Source: a virus. Taken from it: 20,314 nt of DNA. Numbering within the stretch: position 1 is the stretch's first letter; every line of letters begins with the position of its first letter. The stretch spans positions 1 through 20,314 of IMG/VR virus record IMGVR_UViG_3300017764_000156; one strand, given 5' to 3'. The translations under genes were made by a program, and so were the position numbers. The notes beneath the pieces were generated by a model that was given only the letters and a program-made list of their open reading frames with translations, made no database searches and had not been told where the DNA came from. Of the stretch, positions 13,593 through 19,650 are shown in pieces.

Positions 13593-14323
13593 GTAGCATA
13601 ATATCCCGTGCAGGCTGGGGCAGTCGAGGACCTAAAAGCCGATTCACTAACCTCAACAAGAAACGTGTTGTAGGCATTGCCATACATCATTCAGGCGTAA
13701 AAAACGGTCCTAAAGGGGTTACAGCAGTCAAAGCATTTGAACGGCATCACATGGACGCAAACGGGTGGAACGCCATAGCATACAACTGGCTAATAGACGA
13801 AGAAGGCGTCATCTATGAAGGTCGAGGCGCTGGTGTCGTATCAGCCGCTACACGCCCATACAACAGTAGAACAGAAAGTATTTGCTACACCGGAGACGGC
13901 ACAAAACCAATACCAGCAAAAACTTTAGTTTCATTTGTATGGCTAGTAGCAGACATACAGAAACGATACAGCAACAAACTATGGTTAAAAGGGCATCAAG
14001 AACTAGCCAGTACTAGTTGCCCTGAAAAATACATGATGGAATGGGTAAGGCAACACCGAACAGGCAACAAAATTGTACAACCTACAAGCAAGCCAGCGCC
14101 CAAGAAGCCAGCAAAAACAACACGGCTAGTAAAGCAGGGCAGTAGGGGCGCTCATGTTAAAATGATGCAAACACAACTAAACAAAAAAGGCTTTAAGCTG
14201 GAAGTTGACGGCATAGCCGGTCCGCAAACTATAGGCGCATTAAAGAAATACCAATTGAAAGCTGGGCTTGTAGTTGACGGGTTATGCGGCAAAAACACAT
14301 GGAGGACATTATATGCAGATTGA
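13589..14323 (+). CDS. endolysin: N-acetylmuramoyl-L-alanine amidase with peptidoglycan-binding domain
   Basis: A 244-residue two-domain enzyme. The N-terminal PGRP/amidase_2 domain (about 1-160) has the zinc ligands His33/34 (AIHHSG), His136 (KGHQEL) and Cys144 (TSCPEKY), with NAIAYNWLI as the conserved middle. A short Lys/Pro/Ala linker (about 164-178) follows. The C-terminal domain (about 180-242) is a peptidoglycan_binding_1 repeat (VKQGSRGAHVKMMQTQLNKK, then LEVDGIAGPQTIGALKKYQ). It cuts the bond between muramic acid and the stem peptide during lysis. There is no signal peptide, so release depends on a holin, and a holin gene follows directly. Confidence 0.93.
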   Translation: MSSIISRAGWGSRGPKSRFTNLNKKRVVGIAIHHSGVKNGPKGVTAVKAFERHHMDANGWNAIAYNWLIDEEGVIYEGRGAGVVSAATRPYNSRTESICYTGDGTKPIPAKTLVSFVWLVADIQKRYSNKLWLKGHQELASTSCPEKYMMEWVRQHRTGNKIVQPTSKPAPKKPAKTTRLVKQGSRGAHVKMMQTQLNKKGFKLEVDGIAGPQTIGALKKYQLKAGLVVDGLCGKNTWRTLYAD

Positions 14324-14570
14324 CGTAAAAGATTTACTAGAAAGAGTTATTAGTACGTTTGTACAAGCGACAGCAGGCATGATAGGCGTAGACCAAATCG
14401 TAGATATGGGCGTTAGCGAATGGAAACTAATCTTAGGCGCTGGCGGCGCCGCTGTACTCAGCATGCTTAAAGGCTATTTTGCGGCACGCTTTACAGGCAA
14501 TGACACCTGCTCACTAGTACGGGACAAAACGACTTCTTTATCGGCTACTATCAGCGGTGACGAGGGCTAA
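14313..14570 (+). CDS. holin
   Basis: An 85-residue protein starting at ATG 14313, chosen because GGAGG (14301-14305) lies 7 bases upstream. The N-terminal part is amphipathic (QIDVKDLLERVISTFVQATAGMIG), and the main hydrophobic segment is at about 33-55 (WKLILGAGGAAVLSMLKGYFAARF). A C-terminal polar end follows with NDTCSLV. This 'GAAVLSxLKG...ARF.G....SLV' pattern is typical of holins of actinophages (r1t-like group). It overlaps the endolysin gene by 11 bases, completing an endolysin-holin pair that lets the amidase reach the cell wall at a set time. Confidence 0.85.
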   Translation: MQIDVKDLLERVISTFVQATAGMIGVDQIVDMGVSEWKLILGAGGAAVLSMLKGYFAARFTGNDTCSLVRDKTTSLSATISGDEG

Positions 14571-15963
14571 ACCCTTTTACATACTGGCACGCTGTGGCTT
14601 AGTTGCTACATTGTTGCTTGCATGGGTGGCACCTGCGCAAGCCAACACAGCAACCTGCAACACAAACGAAAACGGGTTACTAGTCTGCAACATAGACGTA
14701 ACTGACGGCGACGGCGTAGACCTAACCTTTACAATACAGATTGAAACAACCGTAACGTTCACGACACACACAAGCCTTACCTGCCCAACACATGACACAA
14801 ACAGCGTGTACGCTGACCCATACATATATATTTTTGATGATCAAGACAACGTTATAGCAGAGGACGACGACAGCGCCCCTTTTAATGACGGCGTAGACAA
14901 CTTTTGCTGGGACAGCTATATACAGGCAACGCTACAAGCAGGCGACTACCGACTAAACGCAAACGTATACGAAAATTATTACGGTGTCTACACACTTGAC
15001 GTTGAAGGCGTCGCATTACAGGAAGAACAACCGGAACCAGAGCCAACACCAGAGCCAACACCTACACCTGAACCAACACCTACACCTGAACCAACACCTG
15101 AACCGCCGGAGCCTACACCAACACCTGTACCGCCAACGCCAATGCCAACACCAGTGCCGCCAACGCCAACACCAATACCACCTACGCCACAACCTACGCC
15201 GTTACCGCCTGCCCCTACACCAGTGCCGACACCAGAACCGCCGCTAGTATTTAATCCTTTCCCAGATGATTTTGTGCCACCTGATCCTGAACTAACACCT
15301 GATCTAGTCGTCGATACAATTGCTGACTTAACGCCGGAACCATTGCCAGAAATTGTTCAGCTACCAGACGACGAATATGTAGACGATAACGACGTGCAAC
15401 GCTTTGACAGACTAGACGACCTAATAGAAATAGACATAAACCCAACAGAACCCATAGAAGAAATAGAAGAAACGACATTAGAAGAAACCATAGAAGAAGA
15501 CTATGACATTTTAGAAATGTTTACAGAAGAAGAACTAGAAGAACTACAACAAGAAGAAATAGAAATACTAGAAGAACTACTAGACGACCCAGACATAGAC
15601 GCAGAAATAGTAGAAGACCTAGAAGAACTCTTTGATGAAGAAGAAATAACAGCAGAAGAAATAATAGAACTAACAGAAAACCAAGACTACGAAGAATTAC
15701 CAACAGAAGCACGCCAACAAATCGTACAAGCAGTACAAGAAGCACCAGTAGAAATAAGGCAAACGTTTGAAGCGCAAGTAAACGTGTTTAGTAGTGACGA
15801 TTACGCTAATTATGTCGCTGTAGGATCACGCATTGACACAGAAGACCGTAAAACAGTTATAGCAGTTACCGCCGCCGCTACCGCCATATCTAGTAGTATA
15901 AGAACAACGGCTACCGTATCATCTGGACCAGCAACACCAACAGGGAGAATGCGACGTGGTTAA
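14557..15963 (+). CDS. exported protein with PPC-like domain, Pro-rich stalk and acidic region
   Basis: A 468-residue protein starting at GTG 14557. Residues 1-29 form a clear signal peptide (two basic residues, hydrophobic core, AQA-N cut site). Residues about 50-152 look like a bacterial pre-peptidase C-terminal (PPC) beta domain (YIYIFDDQDNVIAEDDDS, then DSYIQATLQAGDYRL), with possible disulfides among C34, C44, C76 and C117. Residues 157-230 are a Pro/Glu/Thr stalk (PEPTPTP repeats). Residues 290-385 are extremely acidic and probably helical. The end (408-448) is VNVFSSDDYANYVAVGSR plus a moderately hydrophobic RKTVIAVTAAATAIS, then a basic tail. The plan fits a protein that crosses the cell wall. 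Role unknown: envelope fusion or spanin-like lysis, superinfection block, or virion surface. Confidence 0.75.
   Translation: MTRAKPFYILARCGLVATLLLAWVAPAQANTATCNTNENGLLVCNIDVTDGDGVDLTFTIQIETTVTFTTHTSLTCPTHDTNSVYADPYIYIFDDQDNVIAEDDDSAPFNDGVDNFCWDSYIQATLQAGDYRLNANVYENYYGVYTLDVEGVALQEEQPEPEPTPEPTPTPEPTPTPEPTPEPPEPTPTPVPPTPMPTPVPPTPTPIPPTPQPTPLPPAPTPVPTPEPPLVFNPFPDDFVPPDPELTPDLVVDTIADLTPEPLPEIVQLPDDEYVDDNDVQRFDRLDDLIEIDINPTEPIEEIEETTLEETIEEDYDILEMFTEEELEELQQEEIEILEELLDDPDIDAEIVEDLEELFDEEEITAEEIIELTENQDYEELPTEARQQIVQAVQEAPVEIRQTFEAQVNVFSSDDYANYVAVGSRIDTEDRKTVIAVTAAATAISSSIRTTATVSSGPATPTGRMRRG
15055..15102 (+). repeat. tandem 18-base repeat in the Pro-rich stalk
   Basis: CCAACACCTACACCTGAA occurs at 15055-15072 and 15073-15090, with a partial third copy at 15091-15102. 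It encodes PTPTPE units and can expand or shrink by slippage. Confidence 0.75.
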
Positions 15964-16153
15964 ACGACTAGCCAAAGAACTACTATATTTAGCCTTCACA
16001 CTGGCAGGTGTCGGCTTGGTACTTATCACACTCACCGATCAAGTACTGCTATGGGCTATCTACATAAGCGCCATAAGCCTAGTAATGCACCTAGCAGGCG
16101 TGGCCATCGACTACAGAGAGGACAACAACAATGACACTACAAGTAGCACTTAA
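15956..16153 (+). CDS. small two-helix membrane protein, possible holin or antiholin
   Basis: A 65-residue protein starting at GTG 15956, with AGGGAGA (15942-15948) 7 bases upstream. It has a basic N-terminus (VKRLAKE), two hydrophobic segments (about 9-28 and 31-52) and an acidic/Asn-rich tail (IDYREDNNNDTTSST). It overlaps the exported protein gene by 8 bases and the next membrane protein gene by 23 bases. Short proteins with two helices beside a holin often act as antiholins or second holins; only position and topology support this. Confidence 0.6.
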   Translation: MVKRLAKELLYLAFTLAGVGLVLITLTDQVLLWAIYISAISLVMHLAGVAIDYREDNNNDTTSST

Positions 16154-16382
16154 CACATTAATACGCGTAATATGTGTATTTGGTTATCAGGCAATGGCAG
16201 TAATCGGCGGCGCTAGCCTCATATCGTCAGACATTAGCCCAGCTACGGCGGCTTTGCTTGCGGGTATTAGCGCTGTGGCGCAAGTTTTGCAGAAGTTGGC
16301 GGCGGCTTTTATGGACGACGGCAAGCTAGATATGGACGAGATTAACGCCGCTTTTGCAGGAACAACAAAAACAGAAAACTAA
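16131..16382 (+). CDS. second holin-like membrane protein with EF-hand-like tail
   Basis: An 83-residue protein with two hydrophobic segments (about 8-32 and 36-58). The soluble C-terminus has DDGKLDMDEINAAF at 62-75, which resembles half of an EF-hand loop; 'DGKxxxDEI.AAF' is a recurring ending of phage holins, from memory. A ribosome binding site (GAGAGGA, 16116-16122) lies 8 bases before the ATG. It is the last gene before the early promoter, and the third membrane protein in the lysis region. A holin role is likely but shared among three candidates. Confidence 0.65.
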   Translation: MTLQVALNTLIRVICVFGYQAMAVIGGASLISSDISPATAALLAGISAVAQVLQKLAAAFMDDGKLDMDEINAAFAGTTKTEN

Positions 16383-16395
16383 ACATTTCTTAGTT

Positions 16396-16431
16396 TGGTG
16401 TTGACATAATGGTGTTGAATGTGTTTATAAT
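16396..16431 (+). promoter_or_regulatory. early promoter with duplicated TGGTGTTGA element
   Basis: Consensus TTGACA (16401-16406) and TATAAT (16426-16431) are spaced by 19 bases, slightly long. TGGTGTTGA occurs at 16396-16404 and 16410-16418, the first overlapping the -35 box. The block TGGTGTTGAATGTG (16410-16423), just before the -10, is identical to 5440-5453 before the cassette gene. It drives the early module from 16471. Confidence 0.8.
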
Positions 16432-16456
16432 ATATTCAGCGCCGATATACGGTGCT

Positions 16457-16468
16457 AGAAAGGCTACA
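16457..16468 (+). promoter_or_regulatory. AGAAAGGCTACA translation leader, copy 1
   Basis: This 12-base block contains the ribosome binding site and precedes the first early gene. It recurs identically at 16645 and 18428. Confidence 0.7.
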
Positions 16469-16470
16469 CA

Positions 16471-16644
16471 ATGAAAGCAAAAGCAGATGCAAAGATACGA
16501 ATGACGCTAACAGGCGCAGAAGTAAACGTGCTAGAACACATACTACAAAACCAAGAAATGTTTGATCTAAACGCACCATTACCAATGGCATTGCTAGGCA
16601 AGCTACAAATTAAACAACTAAAGAATCTATCAGAACATCAATAA
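16471..16644 (+). CDS. early protein of unknown function 1
   Basis: A 57-residue protein, first gene of the early operon. It is helical, with a basic start (MKAKADAKIRMTLTGAEVNVLEHIL) and a Leu/Lys-rich end (LLGKLQIKQLKNLSEHQ). No motif was recognised. The start is fixed by AGAAAGG 7 bases upstream, and the stop is directly followed by another AGAAAGGCTACA leader. First genes of early operons often act on the host; nothing more can be read from the sequence. Confidence 0.7.
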   Translation: MKAKADAKIRMTLTGAEVNVLEHILQNQEMFDLNAPLPMALLGKLQIKQLKNLSEHQ

Positions 16645-16656
16645 AGAAAGGCTACA
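16645..16656 (+). promoter_or_regulatory. AGAAAGGCTACA translation leader, copy 2
   Basis: Identical to 16457-16468 and located immediately after the previous stop codon, with AGAAAGG 7 bases before the next ATG. Confidence 0.7.
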
Positions 16657-16658
16657 GA

Positions 16659-16826
16659 ATGGATTACAAAATCATTAGGGTAACGCTAGACATAGCAGTA
16701 CCCGACTATGGCGGCAAGTACGACCCGTGCGGCATGGACTACATAGACGTACACAGTGACGCGCAAAGTTTAGGTTTTACTGAACAAAAAATGATATTAG
16801 TCGAAAAGCCAGACAGTGACAGCTAA
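16659..16826 (+). CDS. early protein of unknown function 2
   Basis: A 55-residue acidic protein (MDYKIIRVTLDIAVPDYGG..., middle MDYIDVHSDAQSLGF, end LVEKPDSDS). Alternating strands suggest a small beta fold. It was not recognised. Its strong ribosome binding site (AGAAAGG at 16645-16651) and tight packing between two other early genes support expression. The end overlaps the next gene by 11 bases. Confidence 0.65.
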   Translation: MDYKIIRVTLDIAVPDYGGKYDPCGMDYIDVHSDAQSLGFTEQKMILVEKPDSDS

Positions 16827-17157
16827 AGACATTATCTACATTAAGTTACTGCCAGTGCATGACGAACCAACTAGACGTTTACTTATCTGTCAGATAGGCG
16901 GACAAGAACAAGTATGCGAAATAAGCATAGTAGACGCTAACCCAGTCGAAGTAGCGTTAACAAAACTAAACCTAGGCGCACACACAAACGACCATTTAAT
17001 AAACGTAATAGCAACATGGTTAAACGACAAAGTACGGCAGGAACTTATTGACTATTTAGAAGCAGTTGTAGCGCCTAACCGGCATTTACGACCTATTTAT
17101 AACACTATTGAATTAATGCAGAAACAATATAAAGCAGAATTTGGAGACGAAACATGA
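16816..17157 (+). CDS. early protein of unknown function 3
   Basis: A 113-residue protein starting at GTG 16816, inside the previous gene, so translation is probably coupled. The first half is beta-like (IIYIKLLPVHDEPTRRLLICQIGG) and the second half helical (LINVIATWLNDKVRQELIDYLEAVVAPNRH is seen in part). It ends in an ATGA overlap with the winged-helix gene. No family was recognised. Confidence 0.65.
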   Translation: MTAKDIIYIKLLPVHDEPTRRLLICQIGGQEQVCEISIVDANPVEVALTKLNLGAHTNDHLINVIATWLNDKVRQELIDYLEAVVAPNRHLRPIYNTIELMQKQYKAEFGDET

Positions 17158-17522
17158 ACCAACCTACATTATGGGGCGAGATAGGCGGCAAAACCGGCAA
17201 CGATCACCCACAAACAAGTTACGAAGCTGGGCGCAAAGTACGAGCAGGCACACAAAAACACCAAATACTACGCCTACTGTATGCACACAGTGACGGCATG
17301 ACAGCCTATGAGATGCGGCGCAGAATATTAAATGGAGCTGGTGAACCGATTAGCACTAACCAGATAGCAACACGGCTACTAGAATTACGAGAAGATAGCA
17401 TGGTCGAATTTGCACGCGACAACATAACAGGGCTGATACTTGAGCGGGAAACAACACCGAACAACACGGGACAAGTACAGAAGCTAACACGCTGGGGTTA
17501 TCAAAATGCTATCGGTGGGTAG
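17154..17522 (+). CDS. winged-helix DNA-binding protein
   Basis: A 122-residue protein. After a short start (LWGEIGGKTGNDHPQTSYEAGRKV) comes a typical winged helix-turn-helix: helix 1 TQKHQILRLLYAHSDG (33-48), helix 2 TAYEMRRRIL (50-59), recognition helix ISTNQIATRLLELRE (66-80) and a wing ending near FARDNITG. The 'SxEAA..v...T.K.QIL..L...G.MTa.Em' layout is common in actinophage early regions and resembles host MarR-type regulators. Its 17-base overlap with the C5 methyltransferase gene suggests joint expression; it might control that gene or the early promoter. Confidence 0.75.
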   Translation: MNQPTLWGEIGGKTGNDHPQTSYEAGRKVRAGTQKHQILRLLYAHSDGMTAYEMRRRILNGAGEPISTNQIATRLLELREDSMVEFARDNITGLILERETTPNNTGQVQKLTRWGYQNAIGG

Positions 17523-18318
17523 TTTATGCACCGGTTACGGTGGTTTAGAAATGGGTTTACAAGCCGTATACGGTGATATTGGTCTACGTTTTGTGTCTGA
17601 TATTGACGATGACGCAAGCACATTGTTAGCGCATCACCACCCGAACGTACTTAATTTAGGTGATTTAACAGTTGTTGATTGGGCAGACATTGAACCGGTA
17701 GACGTGTTATGCGCTGGCTATCCATGCCAACCATTTAGTACAGCAGGCAAAAGAAAGGGTTTAGAAGATGAAAGAGCCATATTTGAATACATTGCGGACG
17801 CCATTAGCGTTTTACGACCCAGAAACGTGTTGCTGGAGAATGTCGCAGGACACCTTACTCTTGGCGGCACCGCCGTTATTGCAACGCTTACCAAATTGGG
17901 GTATGGCGCAAAATGGGGCATTGTTCGAGCTTCCGACACCGGAGCACCTCACCAACGCAAAAGATTATTTATTTGGGCTTATGTTGGCGACACCAAGAAG
18001 CGCCATGCAGGAAACACGCAACAACAACTTATGGCTACGCCCATTAAATCAACCGCAGAATTTAGAAAACCAATTAGCACGTTTGCACGCTGGGCTAGCA
18101 TTGTCGGAAGACAAGCACCAGAATACGCAACAAATGACAATACAGTAAGTCCAATGTTCGTTGAATGGCTTATGGGTTTACCTGAAGGCTACGTCACTGA
18201 TATAGGTCTATCAAGAAGCGCTCAACTGAAGATATTAGGTAACGGCGTTGTACCACAACAAGCGGCGTTAGCGTTGCACTTACTGGCAGAAGGGGGCTAC
18301 TATGCCAAGACAGCTTAA
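17506..18318 (+). CDS. C5 cytosine DNA methyltransferase
   Basis: A compact 270-residue C5-methyltransferase. Motif I is SLCTGYGGLEMGL (6-18), motif IV GYPCQPFS with catalytic Cys74 (71-78), motif VI ENV (111-113), motif VIII HQRKRLF (149-155), then a short target recognition region (about 156-215) and motifs IX-X (RSAQLKILGNGVVPQQA, 237-253). It transfers methyl groups from AdoMet to C5 of cytosine, probably to protect against restriction. It is short for the family because the recognition region is reduced. Codons 88-215 overlap a second open frame (17768-18148). No adjacent nuclease gene. It overlaps the genes before and after by 17 bases. Confidence 0.95.
   Translation: MLSVGSLCTGYGGLEMGLQAVYGDIGLRFVSDIDDDASTLLAHHHPNVLNLGDLTVVDWADIEPVDVLCAGYPCQPFSTAGKRKGLEDERAIFEYIADAISVLRPRNVLLENVAGHLTLGGTAVIATLTKLGYGAKWGIVRASDTGAPHQRKRLFIWAYVGDTKKRHAGNTQQQLMATPIKSTAEFRKPISTFARWASIVGRQAPEYATNDNTVSPMFVEWLMGLPEGYVTDIGLSRSAQLKILGNGVVPQQAALALHLLAEGGYYAKTA
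17768..18148 (+). CDS. overlapping +1-frame gene inside the C5 methyltransferase
   Basis: A 126-codon frame lying entirely within the methyltransferase gene, shifted by +1. Reasons to think it real: AGAAAGGG (17752-17759) lies 9 bases before its ATG, the same ribosome binding site used by three other early genes. The protein has the layout of a stand-alone phage family often found near C5-methyltransferases: FYDPETCCWRMSQDTL (15-30), LPNWGMAQNGALFELPTPE (41-59), LATPRSA (73-79), and LENQLARL (99-106). Trp/Pro/Met-rich segments like these are not what random out-of-frame reading usually gives. Family resemblance is from memory and not verified. Against it: part of the ribosome binding site is forced by the conserved GKRKG of the methyltransferase, and open frames of this length arise by chance in the window. 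Confidence 0.5.
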   Translation: MKEPYLNTLRTPLAFYDPETCCWRMSQDTLLLAAPPLLQRLPNWGMAQNGALFELPTPEHLTNAKDYLFGLMLATPRSAMQETRNNNLWLRPLNQPQNLENQLARLHAGLALSEDKHQNTQQMTIQ

Positions 18319-18445
18319 ACCGTGCGGTACTATCGGTGCCGCTCGACGTCATCAGCGCAATAATGAACCGTTATGCGCTAAGTGCCGTGCCGTTTGGTCA
18401 CAGCATCAACATAAAATGTATATACAAAGAAAGGCTACAAATTAA
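18302..18445 (+). CDS. small actinophage-type cysteine protein
   Basis: A 47-residue protein with LKPCGTIGAARRHQRNNEPLCAKC (C8, C25, C28) and a helical tail. The 'PCGT.aAy.RH.R..E..C..C' pattern recurs in actinobacteria and their phages (from memory) and suggests a small metal-binding, possibly DNA-binding, domain. It supports an actinobacterial host. It starts 17 bases before the methyltransferase stop, and its own stop overlaps the next ATG (TAATG). Its 3' end contains the AGAAAGGCTACA leader of the next gene, read here as QRKAT. Confidence 0.7.
   Translation: MPRQLKPCGTIGAARRHQRNNEPLCAKCRAVWSQHQHKMYIQRKATN
18428..18439 (+). promoter_or_regulatory. AGAAAGGCTACA translation leader, copy 3
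   Basis: Identical to the blocks at 16457 and 16645; here it lies within the 3' end of the small cysteine protein gene, 10 bases before the annealing-protein ATG. Confidence 0.7.
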
Positions 18446-18861
18446 TGGCTACACAATTACAAGCATTGGCGAAGCGAGTACCGCCAGCATGGATACAAAC
18501 TAAAGGCAGTTTTAACGCCCGTTATGTGTCTCATGCGAACATAACGCAAATGATACTGGCGACACTTGGACCTACTAGCCAGCGTGTTGAACAAATTATT
18601 TACAACGGTGACACCATAACCGGCGTACTACTCACAATGACGTTCAAAATTGATGATGTAACAGTAGAAATAACAGAGTGTGGTGATTGTGAACGCCCAG
18701 ACTCGGACAACAACGCACGCAACCTTCAAACATCGATTAGTGGTGCATATAAGCGTTGCGCTATGCGTGTAGGTAAAGCGTTGCAATTGTGGTGTGATGA
18801 CGACGAACAATACATACTAGACAGAGTGCTAAACGAGAGAGAAGAGCAAGACATTGTTTAA
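18445..18861 (+). CDS. Rad52-like single-strand annealing protein
   Basis: A 138-residue protein resembling the small Rad52/Sak-type annealing proteins of actinophages. Visible features are YVSHANITQMILATLGP (27-43), a beta hairpin TGVLLTMTFKIDDVTVEITECGD (59-81), and the helix AYKRCAMRVGKALQLW (101-116), which parallels the 'DAfKRAavr.Gig..L' core of the family. Such proteins pair complementary single strands in phage recombination and replication. It is shorter than most family members (usually about 200), with a C-terminal acidic tail. The family match is from memory and moderate. Confidence 0.6.
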   Translation: MATQLQALAKRVPPAWIQTKGSFNARYVSHANITQMILATLGPTSQRVEQIIYNGDTITGVLLTMTFKIDDVTVEITECGDCERPDSDNNARNLQTSISGAYKRCAMRVGKALQLWCDDDEQYILDRVLNEREEQDIV

Positions 18862-18868
18862 GATATAC

Positions 18869-19006
18869 ATGTGCCTTATTTGGGTGCTGTCATACATTGC
18901 CGCTGTGACGCATTTAAGCATGGCAGGCTTCTTACTACTTAACGGCTTTGTAATGACGTGTGTAGGCTTCTACGGTTGGGATACGGTGCAACATGACACA
19001 AAATGA
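18869..19006 (+). CDS. small membrane protein, early region
   Basis: A 45-residue protein with two hydrophobic stretches (about 1-14 and 15-36; MCLIWVLSYIAAVTHLSMAG, then FLLLNGFVMTCVGFYGW) and a polar end (DTVQHDTK). An upstream in-frame TTG at 18854 would add 5 residues. No clear ribosome binding site is visible, but it fills the gap between two early genes and overlaps the next start by 14 bases. Function unknown. Confidence 0.5.
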   Translation: MCLIWVLSYIAAVTHLSMAGFLLLNGFVMTCVGFYGWDTVQHDTK

Positions 19007-19502
19007 GTTAAGACACACCCTGCCACCGTTTGCGATGATTCCTAGGTGGATAATACAACACCAAAACCTTACAAGTGGCGCCGTTAGGGTTTACGCGTGT
19101 TTGGCTGATATGGCTAACCGTGACAAAAACTACGCGTTTCCTAGCCACAAAACGATTGCTGTCAAAAGCAATATGAGCGTATCGAGTGTACGCAGGCACA
19201 TAGACGAACTCGTAAATGTAGGCGCTTTATATGTGAAAGAACGGTATAAGGAAGACGGGGAAGGGCAAACCAGCAATATTTATTTTGTAAAATTCAAACA
19301 ATCCACAACTGGGGATAAGCCTATGGAAAACAACACTGAGGGTGTCACAAAGAACGACCCCATACTCACGGATGAACAGGGGGGGTACTCACCAGTGGAC
19401 AACAAAGAAGAACCTATTAACAATAACCTATATATAAAGGGTGATGACGTAAAAGAACACCTAGCTAATGCAAGAAAGATGTTGAAACATGACAGCTTCT
19501 AA
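18993..19502 (+). CDS. winged-helix protein, replication-initiator-like
   Basis: A 169-residue protein whose N-terminal half is a clear winged helix: RWIIQHQNLTSGAVRVYACLADMAN (18-42), FPSHKTIAVKSNMSVSSVRRHIDELVNVGAL (49-79, recognition helix about 62-76) and a wing with NIYFVKF. 'AFPSh.tIA...n.S..tVrrhi..L...G.L' is the wHTH_36 pattern seen in phage replication initiators and RepA-like regulators. The C-terminal half is polar and low in order. It is the only candidate for an origin-binding protein here. A regulator role is the alternative. Confidence 0.75.
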   Translation: MTQNELRHTLPPFAMIPRWIIQHQNLTSGAVRVYACLADMANRDKNYAFPSHKTIAVKSNMSVSSVRRHIDELVNVGALYVKERYKEDGEGQTSNIYFVKFKQSTTGDKPMENNTEGVTKNDPILTDEQGGYSPVDNKEEPINNNLYIKGDDVKEHLANARKMLKHDSF

Positions 19503-19650
19503 CGATGAAATACTAAACGGTGAACACAACGGCGAATACTGGCTGATGTGCAAAAAATGTGGTGATAGTTACAAAATGTCAAAACATGATTACATGATGT
19601 ATAGGGATGTGCGCTGGCGTTGTAAAGCTTGCATCTACATGTGGCTATGA
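19489..19650 (+). CDS. zinc-ribbon protein, early region
   Basis: A 53-residue protein with two CxxC knuckles: C21-x2-C24 (MCKKCGDSYKMS) and C45-x2-C48 (WRCKACIYMW), spaced as in a zinc ribbon. It overlaps the winged-helix gene by 14 bases and the final gene by 4 (ATGA). Such ribbons bind nucleic acids or stabilise protein contacts; target unknown. It is not clearly related to the zinc-ribbon peptide at 600. Confidence 0.65.
   Translation: MTASNDEILNGEHNGEYWLMCKKCGDSYKMSKHDYMMYRDVRWRCKACIYMWL

Noticed and set aside
14984-15247. Plus-strand frame rich in His and Gln within the exported protein gene
   Set aside because: It is the shifted reading of the Pro/Thr/Glu repeat region; the low-complexity product comes from the tandem DNA repeat.
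15251-15745. Minus-strand Leu/Val-rich frames opposite the acidic region
   Set aside because: The reverse complement of GAA/GAC-rich codons naturally gives Leu/Val-rich open frames; no start signals.
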